Source: Mycobacterium sp. shizuoka-1
Lineage (GTDB): Bacteria; Actinomycetota; Actinomycetes; Mycobacteriales; Mycobacteriaceae
Assembly (NCBI RefSeq): GCF_002723835.1
Contig: NZ_BEWG01000070.1
Coordinates: 16,387-69,035 of the forward strand
DNA: 52,649 nucleotides
Direction of reading: 5' to 3'
Shown here: positions 44,606-52,649 of the stretch, one piece after another
Layout: each line of letters starts with the position of its first letter
Position numbering within the stretch: position 1 is the first letter of the stretch
Notes under the pieces: model-generated
What the model was told of the DNA's origin: nothing
The model's input: only the letters and a program-made list of their open reading frames with translations
Databases searched by the model: none
Position numbers and translations under genes: made by a program

Positions 44606-45928
44606 TCAGGCGAGAACCCGGTTGGCCTCCCGCATTCCGCTCAGGTAGGCGCCGTGCACTGTGCCGAACCATTCCGGATTGGTGGCTTCACCGGCGAACA
44701 TCAGCCGCTCGCCGACCGGCTCGCCGAGCGCCGCCATGTCGTCGGGGCTCGACCCGACGGCCAGGAAACTGTACGAGCCGCGAGCGTATTGATCTGTGCC
44801 CCAACGAGTCACGATCGAGCCGATGGGTGACGGCGCCCCGAGCGCGGTGACCACTTCGGTCACTGCATCCTGATCGGAGAGCGATTCGCGAGACCACGCG
44901 GCTTGGCCGCCGCGCAACCCCACCAGCAGCGGCTTGTCGGCGAACACCAACCCGTTGACCAGATCGGTGACGGGCTGGTTGTTGCCGACCAGCCCGATCA
45001 TCGGGATCGATTCCGGCCAGAACGGAGTGTCGAAGACGACGACGACCTTGTTCAGCAGCCCGAAGCCGAGCCGCGCGATGGCCGCGCGTTTGGTCTGCGG
45101 CAGCGGCGGGTCGAAGGTGATGGCGCCGGCCTTGAGCACACCGAGCGGGACGGTGACGATGACTCGGTCGGCGGTGACGGCGCCCTGCGCGGTGTCGAGG
45201 CGAACCTGGTTGCCGCCGTGGTCGATTCGCGTGACCGCCATGTTCTGCCGGATGTCGAGGCCCTTGGCCAGGTGCTGCGAGAGCTGGGTGTAGCCGCCCG
45301 GCAGGATCACGTCGGGACCCTTGAACTGTCCCTCGCTGCCCAGCCAGCGCAGCGACATCTGGTCGGGATCGGCCGCGTACTCGCCGGCGATCCGGGAGGT
45401 GACGTTCCAGGCGACCAGCGGGTCGTCGAGGTTCGCGATTCCGACCAGGCCGTCGGTAACCGACTCGCCCGCGCCGGCGTCGGCACTGAGTTCGTCGAGG
45501 CGGTCGGCGATCCGGTGCCAGTCGTCGACCGAGGCGGCGGCCGCCTGGGGATCCACCGGCCGGCGATTCTCGAGCAGGACGAAGTCCTCGAAATCGGTGG
45601 ACACAGTCCTGGCCCCGACGTCGTGGGCGAGTGCGGTCAGCGGGTTGGCATCGGTGCCGTGGATCCAGGATGCGCCGATATCGATCGGCACCCCCAGAGA
45701 GGTGTCGGTACGGGTCCGCCCGCCGATCCGGTCCCGGGCCTCGAGCACCGTGACGCGCACACCGGCGTCGGCCAGCCGCCGCCCCGCCGCCAGCCCAGCG
45801 AAGCCGGCGCCCACGACCACGACGTGTTCAGCGGTCTTGTCGTCATCGCCGCCGCATCCGGGGAGCAGAGGGGTGGCCGCGAGCGCGCCGAAACCCAGCA
45901 GGAAGCCGCGCCGCCCGACCGAACGCAT
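44606..45928 (-). CDS. Tat-exported flavin amine oxidase, probable lipoprotein
   Basis: 440 aa from ATG 45928 (MRSVGRRGFLLGFGALAA). The N-terminus has a twin-arginine signal (RRGFLLG) ending in the lipobox LLPGC, so the folded flavoprotein is probably exported and lipid-anchored. The FAD-binding motif VVVGAGFAGLAAGRRLADAG with ARDRIGGR is followed by ASWIHG and C-terminal MFAGEATNPEWFGTVHGA, the monoamine/polyamine oxidase set. It would oxidise amines outside the membrane and produce peroxide. Confidence 0.9.
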   Translation of the reverse strand: MRSVGRRGFLLGFGALAATPLLPGCGGDDDKTAEHVVVVGAGFAGLAAGRRLADAGVRVTVLEARDRIGGRTRTDTSLGVPIDIGASWIHGTDANPLTALAHDVGARTVSTDFEDFVLLENRRPVDPQAAAASVDDWHRIADRLDELSADAGAGESVTDGLVGIANLDDPLVAWNVTSRIAGEYAADPDQMSLRWLGSEGQFKGPDVILPGGYTQLSQHLAKGLDIRQNMAVTRIDHGGNQVRLDTAQGAVTADRVIVTVPLGVLKAGAITFDPPLPQTKRAAIARLGFGLLNKVVVVFDTPFWPESIPMIGLVGNNQPVTDLVNGLVFADKPLLVGLRGGQAAWSRESLSDQDAVTEVVTALGAPSPIGSIVTRWGTDQYARGSYSFLAVGSSPDDMAALGEPVGERLMFAGEATNPEWFGTVHGAYLSGMREANRVLA

Positions 45929-45957
45929 GGCGGTGACGCTATCCCGCGGCACCGTCG

Positions 45958-46893
45958 GTGATCTGTGAAATCACCGATGTCGAGGGCGGTTCCCCGGTGC
46001 GAGACATCGACCTTTGCTATGCACGTACGGTGCAATCCGCGTCGCGCGACTCGGCGGTCGGGCCGCCGACCACATCCACCCCCGTGGTCGTCCGGCGCTG
46101 CCGCGCGCTGATCGCCAATCCGGTCTTCGAAACCGCGATCGTGATCGTCATTGTGATCAACGCCACAATGCTCGGGCTGGAGACGTTCGATTCGGTCGCC
46201 GACGGCTGCCACGGGGTCTTCGATGTGCTCTACAACGTCATCCTCGCGGTGTATGTGATCGAGTTGCTGATCCGGTTCACCGCAGCCGGCTGGAGTGTCC
46301 GGGAGTTCGCCGGGACGCACTGGAACGTCTTCGACTTTGTCGTCATCGCGGCGTCGTTCATTCCGGGCCTGCGGGCCACCGCGATGCTGCTGCGTCTGGT
46401 GCGGCTGGCGCGGATCGTCCGTATCATCCGGTTCCTGCCCGACCTGCACGTGGTCATCGGCGCAATCGCCCGAAGCATCCCCGGGGTGGCCTCGCTGGCG
46501 GCGGCCACCGCACTGCTCATCTACATCTACGGGATGCTCGGCTGGGTGCTGTTCGCCGCCCACGACCCGGAGCACTACGGGAACATCGGCCGCGCGATGC
46601 TGACCATGTACATCATGCTCACGCTGGAGAACCTGCCCGACAACGTCGCGATGGGACTCGAGGTCTCGCCCTGGTCGGTGCTGTTTTTCATCAGTTACAC
46701 CGTGATGCTGAGTTTCTTGGTGTTCAACCTGTTCATCGGCATCGTGCTGAACTCGATGGAAGAGGCTCGGGCGGTCGATCGTGCCAGACACGAGACCGAC
46801 GACCTGCTCGGCAGGCTGCGGGCAGCGCGCGAGGCGCTCGCGGATGCCGAGCGGGAGCTGGCCCGCTCGCACCGCGACGATCGCGGCCGGTGA
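45958..46893 (+). CDS. Voltage-gated-type bacterial cation channel (BacNav-like) with atypical filter
   Basis: 311 aa from GTG 45958; GTGs at 45997 and 46030 are later possible starts, and the first 45 residues do not look conserved. Six membrane segments follow. S4 has arginines every third residue (LLRLVRLARIVRIIRFLP, Arg146, 149, 152, 155, 158). The pore loop contains TLENLPD at residues 222-228, where NaChBac has TLESWAS, so the selectivity glutamate is kept but Ser-Trp is replaced by Asn-Leu-Pro. The C-terminal region after S6 (MEEARAVDRARHETDDLLG) is a coiled coil, as in BacNav tetramers. Confidence 0.87.
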   Translation: MICEITDVEGGSPVRDIDLCYARTVQSASRDSAVGPPTTSTPVVVRRCRALIANPVFETAIVIVIVINATMLGLETFDSVADGCHGVFDVLYNVILAVYVIELLIRFTAAGWSVREFAGTHWNVFDFVVIAASFIPGLRATAMLLRLVRLARIVRIIRFLPDLHVVIGAIARSIPGVASLAAATALLIYIYGMLGWVLFAAHDPEHYGNIGRAMLTMYIMLTLENLPDNVAMGLEVSPWSVLFFISYTVMLSFLVFNLFIGIVLNSMEEARAVDRARHETDDLLGRLRAAREALADAERELARSHRDDRGR

Positions 46894-47033
46894 TCAGGGC
46901 ATCCGGGCCGGCTGCCGACCGGGCGGGCGCGGCCGAAACCTGAGCATCACCCCACGAGAGAGACCGTTTCGCCCACGCCAGGGAATCGGCGTGCTTAACT
47001 TGCCCGCGGTCCCGCGAGGCCCACTCCCGGCAA

Positions 47034-47411
47034 ATGAAGAGGCGCCTGTCCATGAAATCAGCCCGATGCTTACGAACTGTCGTCATAGTCGGCGCTCTGA
47101 CGGCGGCGATTCCGCTTTCGGCCACGGGCTCCGCGTCGGCGGACCCGATGACGGACGCGCTGGCTAACACGCCCTGCAGCTACGCGCAGGTGACGGCCGC
47201 TCTGGATGCGCAGGCGCCGGCGCTCGCCATGCAGCTCAGCCGGCGGCCGGACATGCAGGCCAATCTGCAGCAGTTCCTGGCCATGCCGGTAGATCAGCGC
47301 CAGCAGCAGCTGGCTCAGCAGCAAGCAGCCAACCCCCAGCTGCAGGCGATCCTGGCCGCCCAGATCGGCCCCCAGGTCACGCAGGTCGCCAACACCTGCA
47401 TGAATTACTGA
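47034..47411 (+). CDS. Hemophore-like exported protein (Rv0203-type family)
   Basis: 125 aa; ATG 47052 is an alternative start. The signal peptide ends around GSASADP. The mature domain begins PMTDALANTPCSYAQVTAAL and is helical and Gln-rich (MPVDQRQQQLAQQQAANP), with one cysteine near each end (PCSY and NTCMNY) that likely form a disulfide. This fits the mycobacterial hemophore-related family; heme binding by this member is not shown by the sequence. Confidence 0.82.
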   Translation: MKRRLSMKSARCLRTVVIVGALTAAIPLSATGSASADPMTDALANTPCSYAQVTAALDAQAPALAMQLSRRPDMQANLQQFLAMPVDQRQQQLAQQQAANPQLQAILAAQIGPQVTQVANTCMNY

Positions 47412-47690
47412 TCCCGCGTTCGGTCGATCCCGGGCCGACCGCCAGCACCCCAGCGGCGGGGGCAACCGCACACCGTAAACAGGGTTATGGTATCGACGTT
47501 GCCCCTTGCCCGGCCTGATCCGGCGACCGGGCCGGTGCGCGATCGCCGGTATCCACATTTGCTGTCCGTACCCGTCGGCGGCCCACATCGGGAACAGAAA
47601 ACGATCGCCCGCGTGTCGTTTCGGCAACGACCACACCGGGTGGCGGCGTACGATCCTCACAGAGTTACCGCCGGGTAGGTCGCCGGCTGG

Positions 47691-47704
47691 GAGAACGTGT
47701 TCTA
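47691..47704. promoter_or_regulatory. KstR-like palindrome upstream of pfaD
   Basis: GAGAACGTGTTCTA matches the published KstR pattern TNNAACNNGTTNNA at every fixed position except the first (G for T), with perfect AGAAC/GTTCT arms. It ends 42 bp before the pfaD ATG. KstR is the TetR repressor of mycobacterial cholesterol catabolism. Confidence 0.5.
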
Positions 47705-47732
47705 AAACCGGGATTTGTCGCGCGCGTAAAGC

Positions 47733-47738
47733 TAGAGT
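47733..47738 (+). promoter_or_regulatory. Likely -10 element of a leaderless pfaD transcript
   Basis: TAGAGT (TANNNT) is followed by 8 bp and then ATG 47747, the spacing expected if transcription starts at the A of the start codon. No matching -35 is visible. Confidence 0.5.
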
Positions 47739-47746
47739 CCCTCCTC

Positions 47747-49357
47747 ATGCAGGCCACCTTGGCTAACTCTCATCCGACGAATGGCGCCTCGGTAGCGCTG
47801 CTTGATCGACCCGATGTCGGCGAGGCGCTGGCAGCAATTCGGCGCCCGGTTGCCGTCGTCAACTCCGCCCAGGGGCCGCGGGCTGTGTTGCTGGACGGCG
47901 CGGGGCAACTCACGCCCGAGATCCTGAGCCAAGATCTGCTCGCCGTCCTGCCACCGATCTACCCCGAGTGGCTGGGTGACCGCAGTTTCACCGCGACGCA
48001 CGGTGTGCGTTTCCCCTATGTCGTCGGAGAGATGGCCCGTGGCATCGCGACGCCGCGGATGACGGTCGAAGGCGTGCGTGCCGGCGGGATGGCGTTCTAC
48101 GGCAGCGCCGGGCTGGACCTGGCCACCGTGGAAGCCGGCGTGCTCGAGATCCAGGCCGCACTCGGCCGTGACTCGCTGGGATGGGGGGCCAACCTGATCC
48201 ACAACGTGCAGAGTGACGGCCTCGAACTCGCGACGGTTGACCTGTTCCACCGCCTGGGCGTCCGCTACGTGTCCGCGTCGGCGTTCATGAAGCTGACCCC
48301 CGCCGTCGTGCTCTACGCGGCCAAAGGCCTGCGCCGCGATGCACACGGGCACGTCGTGCGCTCCGGGCACATCTTCGCCAAGGTCTCGCGGGACGAGGTC
48401 GCGCGGCAGTTCCTGTCGCCGGCTCCGGAAGCCATGCTGGCTGCTCTGGTGGCCGAGGGCCGGCTCACCGCGGAGGAAGCGGCGCTGGCCGGCGGGATCC
48501 CGGTGGCCGAAGACATCACCGCCGAAGCGGATTCCGGCGGCCACACCGACAACCGAGCGTTGACCGTGCTGCTGCCGCGGCTGATCAGCCTGCGCGACGA
48601 AATCGCCGCCGCCTACGGTTATCCCACCCTGCCGCGGGTGGGCGCGGCCGGCGGACTGGGCACCCCGGCCGCCGTCGCGGCGGCGTTCGCGGCCGGTGCG
48701 GCCTACGTCTTGACCGGGTCGGTCAACCAGTCCGCGGTGGAAAGCGGCTTGTCACCGGACGCGCGAACCCTGCTCGGGCTGGCCGAATCCACCGACGTGG
48801 CAATGGCACCCGCGGCCGACATGTTCGAGATGGGGGTGACCGTGCAGGTGCTCAAGCGCGGCACCATGTTCGCCCAGCGCGGCCACCGGCTCGCCGACTT
48901 CTACCGTCGCTATTCCTCGCTCGAGGAGGCACCAGCCGAGGAGCTCGCCAATCTGGAGAAGACGGTGCTGGGCCGCAGCGTCGCCGACATCTGGGCCGAC
49001 ACCGAGGCGTTCTTCGCCAAGAGTGACCCTCGGCAGGTGGAGCGTGCGGCGGCCGATCCCCGGCATCGCATGGCCCTGGTCTTTCGCTGGTACCTGTTCA
49101 CCGGGTCGCAGTGGGCACGTGACGGCAACACCGAGCGCCGTGCCGACTACCAGATCTGGTGCGGTCCGGCGATGGGCGCCTTCAACCAGTGGGTGCGGGG
49201 AAGTTTCCTCGAGCCGGTGGAGGCGCGCACGGTTCGTCAGATCGCGCTCAACCTCCTCGAGGGAGCCGCAACGGTGACCCGCGCCGGTCAGTTACGCGCC
49301 GCCGGAGTCACCATGCCGCCGTCCGCCTTTGATTTCCGTCCACGTCCACTCGGATAA
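47747..49357 (+). CDS. pfaD: PfaD-type enoyl reductase for polyunsaturated fatty acid / polyketide synthesis
   Basis: 536 aa, normal for PfaD. Family marks are SFTATHGVRFPYVVGEMARG, RVGAAGGLGTPAAVAAAF, GAAYVLTGSVNQ and VQVLKRGTMFAQRGHRLADF, with FMN-binding TIM-barrel sequence of the 2-nitropropane dioxygenase/FabK group. In PUFA synthases PfaD acts in trans to reduce enoyl intermediates. It starts leaderless behind the KstR-like box and is 8 bp before the megasynthase gene, so the two are one operon. Confidence 0.92.
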   Translation: MQATLANSHPTNGASVALLDRPDVGEALAAIRRPVAVVNSAQGPRAVLLDGAGQLTPEILSQDLLAVLPPIYPEWLGDRSFTATHGVRFPYVVGEMARGIATPRMTVEGVRAGGMAFYGSAGLDLATVEAGVLEIQAALGRDSLGWGANLIHNVQSDGLELATVDLFHRLGVRYVSASAFMKLTPAVVLYAAKGLRRDAHGHVVRSGHIFAKVSRDEVARQFLSPAPEAMLAALVAEGRLTAEEAALAGGIPVAEDITAEADSGGHTDNRALTVLLPRLISLRDEIAAAYGYPTLPRVGAAGGLGTPAAVAAAFAAGAAYVLTGSVNQSAVESGLSPDARTLLGLAESTDVAMAPAADMFEMGVTVQVLKRGTMFAQRGHRLADFYRRYSSLEEAPAEELANLEKTVLGRSVADIWADTEAFFAKSDPRQVERAAADPRHRMALVFRWYLFTGSQWARDGNTERRADYQIWCGPAMGAFNQWVRGSFLEPVEARTVRQIALNLLEGAATVTRAGQLRAAGVTMPPSAFDFRPRPLG

Positions 49358-49365
49358 GGGTTACC

Positions 49366-52300
49366 TTGACTGACAACACGCCCCAGCCCACTGCCACTCC
49401 GATCGCGGTCGTCGCCATGTCGGCGATCTACCCGGGGGAGTCGGGGCTCACCGGCTTCTGGCGCACCATCACCGCCGGCCGTGACGCCATCAGCGAGGTC
49501 CCACCCTCGCACTGGCTGATCGAGGACTACTACGACGCCGACCCGAAGACGCCGGACAAGACCTACTGCAAGCGTGGCGGATTCATCGAGCCGGTCAACT
49601 TCGACCCGGTGCAGTTCGGCTTGCCGCCCAACGCGTTGCCGTCCACCGATACCGGCCAGATCCTTGCCCTGATCGCTGCCCGCCAGCTGCTCGACGAGGT
49701 GCAGCGCGGCGGCGCGGAGGTCGACCTGGACCGGGTCGATGTGGTGCTCGGTGTCGCCTCCACGACCGAGCTCGTGGTGCAGATGGGTTCGCGGATGCAG
49801 CGGCCGATCTGGCGAAAGGCCATGCTGGAGAACGGATTGGCCGAGGACGAGGCCGACGAGATCTGCCAGGACATCGCCGACCACTACGTACCGTGGCAGG
49901 AAAGCACGTTCCCCGGCCTACTCGGCAACGTCATCGCCGGCCGGGTCGCCAACCGGCTCAATCTCGGCGGCGCCAATTTCGTCACCGACGCCGCCTGCGG
50001 TAGTTCGCTTGCGGCGCTGCAGTCGGCATTGCACCGGCTGTATCTGCACGAGTCGGATGTGGTGCTGACCGGGGGCGTCGACGCTCTGAACGACGTGATG
50101 ATGTACATGTGCTTTTCCAAGACGCCGGCCTTCTCGGCGACCGGTGACTGCCGGCCGTTCTCCGAGAGTGCCGACGGCACGATCATCGGTGAGGGCGTGG
50201 GCATGGTGGCCCTCAAGCGCCTCGCCGACGCCGAGCGGGACGGGGACCAGATCCATGCGGTCATCCGCGGCCTGGGCTCGTCGTCCGATGGGCGGGCGTC
50301 CAGCGTCTACGCACCCCGTTCCGAAGGGCAGGCCAAGGCGTTGCGCCGCGCGTACGAGCGGGCCGGCTACGACCCGTCGACCGTCGAACTCGTCGAGGCG
50401 CACGGCACCGCGACCAAAGCCGGTGACGTGGCCGAGTTCGCCGGACTGAAGTCGGTGTTCACCGACAGCTCCGCGCGCATCGCACTGGGCTCGGTGAAGT
50501 CTCAGATCGGCCACACCAAGGCTGCGGCGGGTGCTGCGGGACTCATCAAAGCGGTTCTTGCGCTGCAGCATTCGACACTGCCCGGCACGTTGAAGGTGGA
50601 TAGCCCGAATCCCGCAATGGGGATTGAAGAATCACCGTTCTACGTCAACGCCGCGACCCGCCCGTGGGTCCGCAAGAGCGATCAGCCGCGTCGCGCGTCG
50701 GTCAGCTCGTTCGGCTTCGGCGGCAGCAATTTCCACGTGACGCTGGAGGAGTACCAGGGCGAGCACCGCGCCAAGCGGCTGCGGACGCTGCCGAGCGAAC
50801 TTGTGGTGCTCAGCGCACCGTCGGAGGCCGCGCTGCAGAAGCGCGCCGCGGACATCGTCGCGGCCGCTCGCTCTGGCGACAGCCTGGCCCGCATCGCATT
50901 CGAGGCCGCCGAAGAGTTCGATGCCTCGCAGCCGGCACGGGCCGGTCTGGTCGCCACCGACGCCGAATCGCTGGCGACGGTGGCCGACCGGTTGCGCGGC
51001 GCACTGGCCGACGGCACCGCCGCGGGGCTCAAGGATGCCAATATTGCGATCGGCTTCGGTCCGGCCCGTGACGGCAAGACCGCCTTCCTGTTCCCCGGCC
51101 AGGGCAGTCAGTACGTGGGAATGGGTGGCGACCTCGCGCTCTCCTTCCCCGAAGCGCTCGCGGTGTGGGACGGCCTCGAGGGCGATCTGACCGATCTGTC
51201 CGGCGTGGTCTTCCCGGAGCCGGCGTTCGACGCCGCCACCGCCGACGCGCAGAAGAAAGAGCTCACCGCGATGGCCAACGCGCAGCCGGCCATCGCCGCG
51301 ACCAGCCTGGCCCAGCTCGCCCTGCTCGACCTGCTCGGAGTGAGCGCGTCGGCAGCGGCCGGCCACAGCTTCGGTGAGGTCACAGCGCTGGCCGCGGCCG
51401 GCGTGCTGCCGACCGAGCGCCTGGTCGAAACCGCCCGCACCCGTGGCACATTGATGAACGAAGCGGGCCAGGGCAAGGACGGCGCCATGCTGGCCGTCTC
51501 GGCCAGCGCCGACGACGTCCGCGCGCTGCTGGACAGCGGCGAGTCGGGATCGCTGGTCATCGCCAACGACAACGCGCCCACCCAGGTGGTCTTGGCCGGC
51601 TACGAGTCCGACATCGCCTGGGCGCAAACGGCGGCCAAAGCCAAGGGCTGGACCGCGGTTCGGCTGCCGGTCGCCTCGGCGTTCCACTCGGAGATCGTGG
51701 CCGCCAGCTCGGCTCCGCTGACCTCGTATCTGAAGACACTGAAGATCGGGCAGCCCAACTTCCCGGTCTACGCGAACGCCACCGCCCAGCAGTACGGCGA
51801 GAACGTCGCCGAGCAGCTCGGTGATCAGGTCCAGCAAGTGGTGCGGTTCCGCGAGATGATCCAGGCGATGGCCCGCGACGGGGTCACCCGGTTCATCGAG
51901 GTCGGGCCCGGCCGGGTGCTGACCGGTCTGGTCAACAAGATCCTGGACTCCTCCGGGCACCTCGCGGTGGCCCTCGACGACCCCAAGGCCGACGGACTGC
52001 TCGGCTGGCATCGGGGACTGGCCGCGCTGGCGGCGGACGGCGTGGCGCTGGATCTGGTCGCCCTGTTCGATGCCTACGAAGAGCCGGTGAAGTTCGTTCC
52101 GGCGCCCAAGCATGTCGTCAAGGTCGGCGGAGCCAACCTCGGCAAGCCCTACCCGCCGGTGGACGGCAAGGTGACGATCACGTCCAAGCGCACCCGGGCC
52201 AGCGTGCAGAGTGTGCCCTCCGCTCCCGCACCGGTGGCGACCGCGCCCGCCGCGGCGGTTCAGCGGATGGAAGTGCCGGCGGCGCAGGCGCCCGCGCCGC

Positions 52301-52649
52301 TGGTGCAGCCGCAACCGCCGGTGGTCCAGCAGCAGGCGCCGGTGGTGCACCAGCAGGCCGAGGTTCAGGCCGAGATCATCGAGGCGCCGCTGTCCGGTGA
52401 CGTGTGGAGCATCATCGACAGCATCCAGAGGGAGACCGCCGAGCAACATCGGCGCTACATGGATGTGGTGACGCACAGTCACCAGGCCTTCCTGGACATG
52501 TCCACCCAGATGATGGCGCAGATCGTGGGCCAGCCGGCCGCGGTCGCACAGCCGACCTGGTCGCTGCCCAGCGTTGCGCCGCAGGCTGTTTCGGTAACGG
52601 CCGCCGCTGCGCCGGTGCTCGCACCACCGGTGGCGGCCGCCCCGGTGGC
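49366..52649 (+). CDS. PUFA-synthase-like type I polyketide synthase, KS-AT portion (3' end outside window)
   Basis: Starts at TTG 49366 (TDNTPQPTATPIAVVAMSA); no ATG or GTG gives a complete N-terminus. About 1,094 residues are visible. The ketosynthase has Cys211 in DAACGSSLAAL, HGTATKAGD and KSQIGHTKAAAGA, with FGFGGSNFHV at its end. The acyltransferase has FLFPGQGSQYVGMG and Ser668 in GHSFGEV. A Pro/Val/Gln-rich linker (residues about 960-1010) leads to a helix (IIDSIQRETAEQHRRYMD) and a further Ala/Pro-rich stretch, likely before an array of acyl carrier domains. The KS-AT start plus pfaD beside it recall PfaA of PUFA and secondary lipid synthases. The product is unknown. Confidence 0.9.
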   Translation, partial: MTDNTPQPTATPIAVVAMSAIYPGESGLTGFWRTITAGRDAISEVPPSHWLIEDYYDADPKTPDKTYCKRGGFIEPVNFDPVQFGLPPNALPSTDTGQILALIAARQLLDEVQRGGAEVDLDRVDVVLGVASTTELVVQMGSRMQRPIWRKAMLENGLAEDEADEICQDIADHYVPWQESTFPGLLGNVIAGRVANRLNLGGANFVTDAACGSSLAALQSALHRLYLHESDVVLTGGVDALNDVMMYMCFSKTPAFSATGDCRPFSESADGTIIGEGVGMVALKRLADAERDGDQIHAVIRGLGSSSDGRASSVYAPRSEGQAKALRRAYERAGYDPSTVELVEAHGTATKAGDVAEFAGLKSVFTDSSARIALGSVKSQIGHTKAAAGAAGLIKAVLALQHSTLPGTLKVDSPNPAMGIEESPFYVNAATRPWVRKSDQPRRASVSSFGFGGSNFHVTLEEYQGEHRAKRLRTLPSELVVLSAPSEAALQKRAADIVAAARSGDSLARIAFEAAEEFDASQPARAGLVATDAESLATVADRLRGALADGTAAGLKDANIAIGFGPARDGKTAFLFPGQGSQYVGMGGDLALSFPEALAVWDGLEGDLTDLSGVVFPEPAFDAATADAQKKELTAMANAQPAIAATSLAQLALLDLLGVSASAAAGHSFGEVTALAAAGVLPTERLVETARTRGTLMNEAGQGKDGAMLAVSASADDVRALLDSGESGSLVIANDNAPTQVVLAGYESDIAWAQTAAKAKGWTAVRLPVASAFHSEIVAASSAPLTSYLKTLKIGQPNFPVYANATAQQYGENVAEQLGDQVQQVVRFREMIQAMARDGVTRFIEVGPGRVLTGLVNKILDSSGHLAVALDDPKADGLLGWHRGLAALAADGVALDLVALFDAYEEPVKFVPAPKHVVKVGGANLGKPYPPVDGKVTITSKRTRASVQSVPSAPAPVATAPAAAVQRMEVPAAQAPAPLVQPQPPVVQQQAPVVHQQAEVQAEIIEAPLSGDVWSIIDSIQRETAEQHRRYMDVVTHSHQAFLDMSTQMMAQIVGQPAAVAQPTWSLPSVAPQAVSVTAAAAPVLAPPVAAAPV

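Larger units (their letters stand above)
47412..47746. other. Gap between the hemophore-like gene and pfaD
   Basis: No convincing gene. The stretch is GC-rich with no Shine-Dalgarno before the pfaD ATG. A KstR-like palindrome (47691-47704) and a TAGAGT -10 hexamer (47733-47738) lie at its right end; nothing else is recognised. Confidence 0.6.

Noticed and set aside
50632..52482. 616-aa reverse-strand frame over the PKS
   Set aside because: His/Arg/Gly-rich shadow of the KS-AT coding sequence.

Overview
The window is high-GC actinobacterial DNA from a mycobacterium, most likely a rapidly growing environmental Mycolicibacterium-type species. The evidence is a PE-PPE-domain secreted esterase, LprB/LprC lipoproteins, a WS/DGAT acyltransferase, a hemophore-like exported protein, a CysN-CysC fusion, and many GTGA/ATGA-overlapping operons. 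From memory, much of the gene order matches the M. tuberculosis block around Rv1264 and Rv1272c-Rv1287: pH-sensing type cyclase, two-gene ABC exporter, lprB-lprC, SixA-like phosphatase, SbcD/SbcC-like pair, oppBCDA, canA, cysD-cysNC and an Rrf2 regulator. No tRNA, rRNA, CRISPR array or insertion sequence was seen.

Layout. 0-4.5 kb: two class III nucleotide cyclases around a DNA-deoxyinosine glycosylase, a probable ribbon-helix-helix protein whose start lies in a triple TGTAAT repeat, and a secreted PE-PPE esterase. 4.5-13.9 kb: conserved core with the ABC exporter, lprBC, phosphohistidine phosphatase, and an SbcDC-like nuclease pair behind a DNA-damage-type (RecA-NDp/PafBC) promoter. 13.9-19.4 kb: an insertion relative to M. 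tuberculosis carrying a WS/DGAT, a DszA-like flavin monooxygenase, a DszC-like flavin monooxygenase and an alpha/beta hydrolase. 19.4-24.9 kb: oppBCDA peptide importer. 25-29 kb: two small exported proteins and a five-gene soluble diiron monooxygenase cluster of the toluene/isoprene/alkene type, whose Rieske ferredoxin gene carries a one-base frameshift and whose reductase gene is absent here. 29-34.4 kb: carbonic anhydrase, Cys-rich MarR-like regulator, cysD-cysNC-cysQ sulfate activation operon and a cysteine hydrolase. 34.4-37.7 kb: two unknown exported proteins sharing a direct-repeat promoter motif, then an Rrf2 regulator without the Fe-S cysteine triad. 37.6-44 kb: VOC, TDT transporter, LLM, lactate monooxygenase, FMN-binding and MFS genes. 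44-47.4 kb: small proteins, a Tat-exported amine oxidase, a voltage-gated-type cation channel with an unusual filter, and a hemophore-like protein. 47.7 kb to the right edge: a PfaD-type enoyl reductase and the start of a PUFA-synthase-like KS-AT megasynthase, behind a KstR-like palindrome.

Working together. Sulfur is the strongest theme: sulfate activation (cysDNCQ), possible organosulfur desulfurisation enzymes, a possible sulfite exporter and two candidate sulfur/redox regulators lie within about 25 kb. The most unusual items are the broken diiron monooxygenase cluster, the PUFA-synthase-like locus with its putative KstR box, the shared CTCAGGT repeats, and the damage promoter on the SbcDC-like operon. 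Functions are inferred from reading the sequence; no database search was run.
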